NCBI GenBank assembly: GCA_036000545.1
Contig: DASYVD010000011.1
Span: 1-41,635, forward strand
Direction: 5' to 3'
Source of the DNA: DASYVD01 sp036000545
GTDB lineage: Bacteria > Actinomycetota > UBA4738 > CALAEC01
DNA length: 41,635 nucleotides
Shown piece by piece: positions 33,253 through 38,914 of this stretch (position 1 is its first letter; every line of letters begins with the position of its first letter). Under the pieces are notes generated by a model. It made no database searches, had not been told where the DNA came from, and saw only the letters and a list, made by a program, of their open reading frames with translations. The translations under genes were made by a program, and so were the position numbers.

Positions 33253-33437
33253 TATCCTGGGGTTGATGTACCCGCCCCGCTCTCGATCCGGAGCCATCCC
33301 GGGCGTTCACGCATTCCCCTTCGATAGCTCCGGTTCCAACGAGCCATCCAGAGACGTCTCGGACGGGCCCGTGGCCCGCGCCGCGCTGTGCGGCGCCCGC
33401 GGCCCGGCGACCCGTCCGCAGAGGAAAGGAACGTGTC
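33253..33437 (+). promoter_or_regulatory. rne promoter and long leader
   Basis: TATCCT at 33253-33258 is a likely -10, giving a leader of about 170 bases for rne. An ATG at 33266, one base after the predicted transcription start, opens a 109-codon frame that runs into rne in another frame. The second half of the leader is very GC-rich with self-complementary runs (around 33370-33410, GCCCGCG and CGCGGGC-like), so it would fold strongly. RNase E genes are often self-controlled through their leaders; that this one is too is inference. AGGAAAGGA just before 33438 is the ribosome-binding site. Confidence 0.4.
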
Positions 33438-35324
33438 ATGCCAGAAGAAGCACGGGACCCCGCGGCGGAGGCCGCCGCGAGCGAGTCCGAGGCCTCGCCG
33501 GCCCGCCCCAGGCGGCGCCGACGGGGGGGCCGCGGCCGAGGCCGCACGCCCGGCCAGACCGCGAGCACGGAGGCGTCCAAGCCCGGATCGGCTGAACCCG
33601 AGACCGCTGCGGACGCCGAGCCCGCCAAGCCGGCAGGCAAGGAGCCCAAGGAGGGGCAGCAGAAGCCGCCCGCCCGCCGGCGTCGCTCGACCGCCACCCG
33701 GCGCCGCCGCAAGCCGGCCGAGACGGCCGACCAGCAGCCTGCTGAGCCGCCCGAGGCGGCGACCCCAGAGACCGCCACCGGAATCCAGAGCGGCGACGCC
33801 GAACCGGCCGAGGCGCCGGCGGAGCATCCCAAGGAGACACCCTCCCAGAAGCGCCGCCGCCGCCGCCGGCGCGCCTCGGCGACCTCGGCCGGTGCCGCGG
33901 CGGAGCCGACCGGAGTCCCGGTCGACGAAGCTCCTGCCCCGGAGCAGCCAGCCGAACCTGTTGCCGTGACCGGCCGCTCTCCCTCAATCGCACCGAGCAC
34001 CCGCACCCGAGCCCGCGAGCGCGAGCGCCGGCGTCCGGCTGCAATCCGCCGTCGTCGGGACCTGGAGGTCGTGCCCGAGCGCCGGACTGACAAGGTGATG
34101 CTCATCACCGAGCACGACGAGCGGGTCAGGATCGCCGTTCTCGAGGGCCAGGAGCTCATGGAGCACTACGTCACTCGCGTCGGCGCGCGGTCCATGGTGG
34201 GCAACGTCTACCTGGGGCGGGTCCAGAACGTGCTCCCCGGAATGGAAGCGGCCTTCCTGGACATCGGACGAGGACGCAACGCGGTGCTCTACGCAGGAGA
34301 GGTTTCCTACGACGAGGAAGTCGAGGAGTCGGAACGGCGGATCGAGCACGCCCTGAAGCCCGGCCAGTCGATCCTGGTCCAGGTGACCAAGGACCCCCTC
34401 GGTGGGAAGGGCGCCCGCCTGACCGCCCAGATCAGCCTGCCCGGCCGGTTCCTCGTGTACGTGCCCGATGGCGGCGTGTATGGGATCAGCCGCCGGCTCC
34501 CCGACGCCGAACGCCGTCGCCTCCGGGAGATCATGAAGCAGATCCGGCCTTCCCAGGCCGGAGTCATCATCCGGACCGCCGCCGAAGGCGCAGGCGAGGA
34601 GGAGCTCGCGGCCGACCTCGATCGCCTCAAGAAGATCTGGGATTCGATCAAGAGGAAGTCGCGCCGGGCCAAGGCCCCCGCGGCCATCTACGAGGAGCCC
34701 GAGCTCACCATCCGGGTGATCAGGGACGTGTTCTCTCCCGCAGAGTTCCAGGAGATCGTCACGGACTCGGCGGACATCTTCGAGAGGGTCCGGGCGTACC
34801 TGAAGGACGTGGCTCCGAACCTGCTGGAGCGGGTTCGCCTTCACCAGGGCACGCTCCCGGTGTTCGAGGAGCGACATGTGATCGAGCAGATCCACAAAGC
34901 GCTCGAGCGGAAGGTCTGGCTACCGTCCGGCGGTTACGTCGTGATCGACCGCACCGAGGCCATGACGGTGATCGACGTCAACACCGGCCGACATGTGGGC
35001 AAGACCAACCTCGAGGAGACCGTGGTGGGGACGAACTTGGAGGCGGCGAAGGAGATCGCCCGCCAGCTCCGCCTGCGCGACATCGGGGGGATCATCGTCA
35101 TCGATTTCATCGACATGCTTCTGGAGAAGAACCGGGACCTGGTCATCCGAACGTTCCGAGAAGCCCTGGCCATGGACAAGACCCGGTCCCAGGTGTTCGA
35201 CATCACCCCGCTGGGCCTTCTCGAGGTCACCCGGAAGAAGGTGTCCGCGGGGCTCGTGGAATCCTTCTCCGAGACGTGCCCCACCTGCGAAGGGCGGGGT
35301 ATCTTGCTCACTCACGAGATCTAG
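33438..35324 (+). CDS. rne: Ribonuclease E/G
   Basis: The main endonuclease for RNA decay and rRNA maturation. The 628-residue protein has a disordered N-terminal arm of about 215 residues rich in Arg, Pro, Ala and Glu, with basic clusters such as RPRRRRRGGRGRGR and KRRRRRRRA. The catalytic core begins near DKVMLITEHDERVRIAVLEG (about 217), with an S1 domain, the 5'-sensor/RNase H-like parts and the Mg2+ Asp residues in VIDVNTGRH (about 513) and VIDFIDM. The zinc-link is CPTC (614-617). It ends a few residues later, so there is no C-terminal scaffold; the scaffold is on the N-terminal side, as in other Actinomycetota. rplU follows 21 bases later. Confidence 0.95.
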   Translation: MPEEARDPAAEAAASESEASPARPRRRRRGGRGRGRTPGQTASTEASKPGSAEPETAADAEPAKPAGKEPKEGQQKPPARRRRSTATRRRRKPAETADQQPAEPPEAATPETATGIQSGDAEPAEAPAEHPKETPSQKRRRRRRRASATSAGAAAEPTGVPVDEAPAPEQPAEPVAVTGRSPSIAPSTRTRARERERRRPAAIRRRRDLEVVPERRTDKVMLITEHDERVRIAVLEGQELMEHYVTRVGARSMVGNVYLGRVQNVLPGMEAAFLDIGRGRNAVLYAGEVSYDEEVEESERRIEHALKPGQSILVQVTKDPLGGKGARLTAQISLPGRFLVYVPDGGVYGISRRLPDAERRRLREIMKQIRPSQAGVIIRTAAEGAGEEELAADLDRLKKIWDSIKRKSRRAKAPAAIYEEPELTIRVIRDVFSPAEFQEIVTDSADIFERVRAYLKDVAPNLLERVRLHQGTLPVFEERHVIEQIHKALERKVWLPSGGYVVIDRTEAMTVIDVNTGRHVGKTNLEETVVGTNLEAAKEIARQLRLRDIGGIIVIDFIDMLLEKNRDLVIRTFREALAMDKTRSQVFDITPLGLLEVTRKKVSAGLVESFSETCPTCEGRGILLTHEI

Positions 35325-35345
35325 GAAGCGCACCGGAGGAAGCCC

Positions 35346-35870
35346 ATGTACGCGGTGATCAAGGCAGGCGGGAAGCAGCAGCGAGTCCAGGCCGGCGACC
35401 GGATCGAGGTCGACTTCATGCACGCCGACCCCGGTGAGTCGGTGGAGTTCAAGCCCCTGGTGGTGTTCGACGACGACGGAAAGGCTCACGTGGGGAAGGA
35501 CCTGGCCAAGGCCCGGGTCGTGGCCCGGCTGCTCGGCGACAAGAAGGGGGACAAGGTCAAGGTCTTCAAGTACCGGCCGAAGACCGGATACAGGAGGGCC
35601 ATGGGCCATCGCCAGCTCCTCACCCTTCTGGAGGTTCAGGAGGTGGCGCTCTCGCCGGATAAGGTGGACCGGCGCGCCGAGGAGGCAGAGGAGGAGCCGG
35701 CGGCGAAGAAGCCGATGAAGAAGGAAGCTGCAGCTAAGAAGCCAGCAGCGAAGAAACCAGCAGCCAAGAAGCCGGCCGCGAAGAAGGCTCCCGCCAAGAA
35801 ACCGGCCGCCACGAAGACGGCGGCCAGGAAGACCGCCGCAAAGAAGAGCACCACGAGGAAGAAGGCCTAA
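35346..35870 (+). CDS. rplU: 50S ribosomal protein L21 with lysine/alanine-rich C-terminal tail
   Basis: The first 103 residues are a normal bacterial L21 (MYAVIKAGGKQQRV, then YRPKTGYRRAMGHRQ). Beyond this comes an acidic hinge (AEEAEEEP, 111-118) and a tail of about 55 residues (119-174) made of AAKKP-type units with about two dozen Lys/Arg, resembling the tails of histone H1 or mycobacterial HupB. Ordinary L21 is about 100-105 residues. The tail could bind rRNA or nucleoid DNA. The start follows GGAGGAAG. rpmA begins 23 bases after the stop. Confidence 0.95.
   Translation: MYAVIKAGGKQQRVQAGDRIEVDFMHADPGESVEFKPLVVFDDDGKAHVGKDLAKARVVARLLGDKKGDKVKVFKYRPKTGYRRAMGHRQLLTLLEVQEVALSPDKVDRRAEEAEEEPAAKKPMKKEAAAKKPAAKKPAAKKPAAKKAPAKKPAATKTAARKTAAKKSTTRKKA
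35700..35867 (+). repeat. Low-complexity AAKKP-coding repeat in rplU
   Basis: About 168 bases of degenerate 15-base units coding AAKKP, AAKKA, APAKKP and variants. Codon choice varies (aagaag, aagaaa, gccgcg, gcagcg), so the repeats are not recent identical copies. Confidence 0.7.
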
Positions 35871-35893
35871 CCTCTGCTACCCTGGGGGACGCC

Positions 35894-36145
35894 ATGGCAC
35901 ACAAGAAGGGCGCTGCAGCATCCAGGAACGGCCGGGACAGCGAGTCCAAGCGGCTGGGCGTGAAGGCGTTCGGCGGCGAGGCCGTGAAGGCCGGGGCCAT
36001 CATCGTCCGCCAGCGGGGGACGAAGATCCATCCCGGAAACGGTGTCCGCCGAGGCGGCGACGACACCCTGTTCGCCACGGCCGCGGGCGTGGTGAAGTTT
36101 CACTCATCGCGCGGACGGAAGTTCGCGTCGATCGCCCAGTCCTAG
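35894..36145 (+). CDS. rpmA: 50S ribosomal protein L27
   Basis: An 83-residue protein at the peptidyl-transferase centre. The N-terminus MAHKKGAAASRNGRDSESKR and core IIVRQRGTKIHPGNGV are typical; no N-terminal prosequence is present. TACCCT at 35878-35883 ten bases upstream may be an extra promoter. The stop is ten bases from the stop of the converging minus-strand gene. Confidence 0.97.
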   Translation: MAHKKGAAASRNGRDSESKRLGVKAFGGEAVKAGAIIVRQRGTKIHPGNGVRRGGDDTLFATAAGVVKFHSSRGRKFASIAQS

Positions 36146-36155
36146 CCCGACCTTC

Positions 36156-36539
36156 CTAGGCTCCCGTCAGCCGGCGGATCGCCGTCGCCCACTCAACGAC
36201 AACCGGCTTCAACTCCTTGTTCGCGGCTCGAAGCCGCATCAAGGAGACGGTCCGATCGAGACCGCGCCCGGGCATCCAGGGAGGCTCCCGGCTCCACTCC
36301 AGGGGTCCCGGCTCCACGAAATAGAAGGACGTCTCTCGCCGCTCTCCCTCCTCGACCCAGGTCACCGTGATCACGGGGCTGCCTCGAGCCCGCCGGACCT
36401 TGATCATGTCGGCCCCTCGGATGCGGATGGCGGTCCCGCCACCCCGGAACCAGAGAGCGGACTCATCAAGGGCAAGGGTCCCGGGCGGGGTGTCCTCACG
36501 GCCCGGACGGGCCATCCAAACGCGCACGGGCTGGGGCAT
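36156..36539 (-). CDS. Unrecognised 127-residue protein between rpmA and obgE
   Basis: A minus-strand gene in the usual rplU-rpmA-obgE block. The predicted protein looks like a single beta-rich domain: alternating strands such as GTLALDESALWFRGGGTAIRI, VITVTWVEEG and RETSFYFVEPG end in a basic C-terminal helix (LMRLRAANKELKPVVVEWATAIRRL). The pattern recalls a small PH-like fold, but I cannot assign a family. The ATG at 36539 is chosen because TATTCT lies five bases upstream; an ATG at 36557 would overlap the obgE start. No membrane segment or signal peptide is seen. Real coding is supported by consistent codon use and the tight divergent promoter. Confidence 0.6.
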   Translation of the reverse strand: MPQPVRVWMARPGREDTPPGTLALDESALWFRGGGTAIRIRGADMIKVRRARGSPVITVTWVEEGERRETSFYFVEPGPLEWSREPPWMPGRGLDRTVSLMRLRAANKELKPVVVEWATAIRRLTGA

Positions 36540-36543
36540 CGCC

Positions 36544-36550
36544 CAGAATA
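36544..36550. promoter_or_regulatory. Shared -10 for divergent leaderless promoters (obgE and the minus-strand gene)
   Basis: Only 16 bases separate the two divergent start codons. On plus, CAGAAT (36544-36549) is six bases before the obgE ATG. On minus, TATTCT (36550-36545) is five bases before the ATG at 36539. The two hexamers are the same base pairs read from opposite strands, so both transcripts would start at or within a base or so of their start codons. -35 elements are weak. Confidence 0.5.
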
Positions 36551-36555
36551 GTCGC

Positions 36556-37809
36556 ATGAGCTTTGTGGACCAGGCCGTCGTGTTCGTCCGCGCCGGCCGG
36601 GGTGGCGACGGAGCGATGTCCTTCCATCGGGAGAAGTACAAGCCTCGGGGCGGACCCGACGGAGGGGATGGTGGCCGCGGCGGGGACGTCGTCCTGGAAG
36701 TGTCACCCGAGGTGTTCGACCTCGGGTGGCTGGCCAGGCATCCGCATCAGCGGGCCGGCGACGGCGGCCGCGGCCAAGGTAACAACCGCAGTGGTGCCAA
36801 CGGGGACGACCTCGTGCTCCGGGTCCCCGACGGCACGGTGGTCCGCGACGAACGGGGGCCGGTGGCCGACCTGGTGGGCCCGAGCGCCCGGGTCGTGGCG
36901 GCTGCCGGGGGCCGAGGAGGCCGGGGGAACTCCTCGCTCGCGTCGGCCCGGAACCGCCTTCCCAGGATCGCCGAGCCCGGAGAGCCGGGGGAGGAGCACC
37001 GCCTCGAGCTCGAGCTGCGGCTGGTTGCCGACGTGGGGCTGGTGGGACTTCCCAACGCGGGCAAGTCCACCTTGCTGTCTCGACTAACAGCCGCGCGACC
37101 AAAGATCGCACATTATCCGTTCACGACGCTGGCCCCGAACCTGGGCGTGGCCGAGGACGACGGCAACCGAGTCGTTGTGGCCGACGTGCCCGGGCTCATC
37201 CAGGGGGCTCACCAGGGAAAGGGCCTGGGTGACCAGTTTCTCCGGCACGTATCTCGGTGCCGGGTCCTCGTGTACGTGGTCGACCTCGCCGCCCCGGACC
37301 CCGGCGCCGACCTGGCCGTCGTTCGGCAGGAGCTGGAGGCATACGACCGCGAGCTGGTGGCCCGCCCATCCCTGATCGTCGCCACCAAGTCGGATCTGGT
37401 GCCTGTGGCTGACCTCGACGCGCGGGTCAGTCCCCTCCGCTCGGCGGGTGAGACCGTGGTGGTCTCCGGGGAGACCGGAGAAGGAGTGGAGGAGCTGGCC
37501 GGCCGGATCGCTGCCCTGGTCGCGTCCGCCCCGCCGCCCGCCCGCGAGCCGTACGTCGTGCTCCGCCCGGGGAGGGAGGCCTTCACCGTGCGCCGAGAGG
37601 GAGAGCGGTTCCGAGTGGAGGGACGCCAGGTGGAGCGGTGGGTGGCGGAGACCGACTTCGAGGACGAGCGGGAGGTGACCCGTCTTCAGGAGCGTCTCCG
37701 TCGCCACGGCGTGGAGCGCCGGCTGTCGGAGATGGGAGCCAGCCGGGGAGACGAGGTGCTTATCGGTGCTCGGGCCTTCCTCTTCCTTCCCGAAGAGATG
37801 GAAGGATGA
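36556..37809 (+). CDS. obgE: GTPase Obg
   Basis: A ribosome-assembly and stress-related GTPase. The 417-residue protein has the Gly-rich Obg domain (1-155; FVRAGRGGDGAMSFHREK, GGDGGRGGDV), the G domain with G1 GLPNAGKST (163-171), G2 around YPFTTL, G3 DVPGLI and G4 TKSD, and a C-terminal OCT domain (about 330-412; FTVRREGERFRVEG). The ATG at 36556 gives the usual N-terminus MSFVDQAVVFVRAG; it coincides with a predicted transcription start. It is divergent from the unknown minus gene. Confidence 0.97.
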   Translation: MSFVDQAVVFVRAGRGGDGAMSFHREKYKPRGGPDGGDGGRGGDVVLEVSPEVFDLGWLARHPHQRAGDGGRGQGNNRSGANGDDLVLRVPDGTVVRDERGPVADLVGPSARVVAAAGGRGGRGNSSLASARNRLPRIAEPGEPGEEHRLELELRLVADVGLVGLPNAGKSTLLSRLTAARPKIAHYPFTTLAPNLGVAEDDGNRVVVADVPGLIQGAHQGKGLGDQFLRHVSRCRVLVYVVDLAAPDPGADLAVVRQELEAYDRELVARPSLIVATKSDLVPVADLDARVSPLRSAGETVVVSGETGEGVEELAGRIAALVASAPPPAREPYVVLRPGREAFTVRREGERFRVEGRQVERWVAETDFEDEREVTRLQERLRRHGVERRLSEMGASRGDEVLIGARAFLFLPEEMEG

Positions 37810-37822
37810 GTCCGGCGGCCAC

Positions 37823-38269
37823 ATGAAGAAGGACGAGCTCATCCGGACGGAGGACCAGGCCTGGGCCGAGCTGCGGGAGGCCGTGGAGGGTCTTCCGCTG
37901 GACAGAGCGGTCGAGGACGGCTACCAGCCCGGCTGGTCGGTGAAGGACCTCCTGGCCCATCTGGCCTGTTGGATGGCGGAGGCGGCTCAGGCCCTCCAGC
38001 AGATGCGTCTGGGCACCTACCAGAGGGTGGAGCTCGACGAGGACGAGATGAACGCCCGGTTCTGGGAGGCCTGCCGGGACCTCGACCTCCACGATGTCTG
38101 GGTCCAGCTGCACTCGGCCCGGGCCCGCATGCTCGAGGAGCTCGACCTTCTCCCGGAGGACGGGCTTGATGACCACGCGATCGCCTGGTTCCGGGATTCG
38201 GGGGCAGACCATTACCGGGAGCACCTGCCCAGGCTCCGCGAGTGGCTCGGCGAGCTCGCGGCCCGCTGA
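37823..38269 (+). CDS. DinB/ClbS-like four-helix protein
   Basis: A 148-residue helical protein of the DinB / ClbS-DfsB type. The segment GWSVKDLLAHLACWMAEA (about 40-57) is the family hallmark, with the His of LLAH as a likely metal ligand. HYREHLPRLREWL near the C-terminus provides a second His pair. Such proteins bind metal and act in thiol-dependent transfer or in ring-opening hydrolysis; the substrate here is unknown. The ATG at 37823 lies 13 bases after obgE, so it may be co-transcribed. In many Actinomycetota proB/proA sit between obgE and nadD; this gene takes that place. Confidence 0.75.
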   Translation: MKKDELIRTEDQAWAELREAVEGLPLDRAVEDGYQPGWSVKDLLAHLACWMAEAAQALQQMRLGTYQRVELDEDEMNARFWEACRDLDLHDVWVQLHSARARMLEELDLLPEDGLDDHAIAWFRDSGADHYREHLPRLREWLGELAAR

Positions 38270-38305
38270 CCTGGGTCGATACGTCCCCATTGCGGTCGCG
38301 GGCAA

Positions 38306-38311
38306 TACAAT
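38306..38311 (+). promoter_or_regulatory. -10 of leaderless nadD promoter (TACAAT)
   Basis: TACAAT followed by exactly six bases and the nadD GTG at 38318, so transcription would start at the first base of the gene. A TTGCGG at 38290 is too close to be a -35. Confidence 0.5.
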
Positions 38312-38317
38312 CCCGGG

Positions 38318-38914
38318 GTGAGCCCTCGTCGAGTCGGGGTCATGGGGGGAACCTTCGACCCCATCCACCACGGCCACCTGGTGACGGCGGAGGAGGCCGT
38401 GGTCCAGTTCAGCCTGGACGAGGTCGTTTTCGTGCCCACCGGGCAGCCCTGGATGAAAGAAGAAAATCGTGAAGTTTCGCCCGCGGAGCACCGATACCTG
38501 ATGACGGTGATCGCTACGGCCAGCAATCCGCATTTCAGCGTGTCCCGGCTCGAGGTCGACCGGGGCGGCCCCACCTACACGGTGGAGACCCTTCGGGCCC
38601 TTCGCGAAGAGCAGGGCCCGGACACCGAGCTGTTCTTCGTCACCGGGGCCGACGCCATCTTAGAGATCTTCCACTGGAAGGACCCGGAGGGGGCCCTGGG
38701 CTTGGCCCACTTCATTGCGGCCACCCGCCCCGGCTACGACATCGACCGGTTCGAGGCCGAGGCTGCGCACCCGAACATCACCGTCATGGCCGTCCCGGCC
38801 CTAGCCATCTCCTCGACCGATGTCCGCGAGAGGGTCCGTCAGGCGCGCCCGATCCGCTACCTGGTGCCCGAAGGCGTGAAGGCCTACATCGACAAGGAAA
38901 GGTTGTATCGGTGA
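38318..38914 (+). CDS. nadD: Nicotinate-mononucleotide adenylyltransferase
   Basis: Makes deamido-NAD from nicotinate mononucleotide and ATP. The 198-residue protein has the nucleotidyltransferase motif GGTFDPIHHGHL near the N-terminus and the C-terminal ISSTDVRERVR. FVPTGQPWMK is the nicotinate-binding loop region. The GTG start coincides with a predicted transcription start. Its TGA overlaps the GTG of the next gene. nadD-LCP-rsfS is a common actinobacterial gene order. Confidence 0.96.
   Translation: MSPRRVGVMGGTFDPIHHGHLVTAEEAVVQFSLDEVVFVPTGQPWMKEENREVSPAEHRYLMTVIATASNPHFSVSRLEVDRGGPTYTVETLRALREEQGPDTELFFVTGADAILEIFHWKDPEGALGLAHFIAATRPGYDIDRFEAEAAHPNITVMAVPALAISSTDVRERVRQARPIRYLVPEGVKAYIDKERLYR

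Noticed and set aside
33222..33437. Riboswitch in the rne leader
   Set aside because: GC-rich self-complementary segments are present, but no known aptamer core was recognised.
38290..38295. TTGCGG as a -35 for nadD
   Set aside because: Ten bases from the -10; spacing not compatible.
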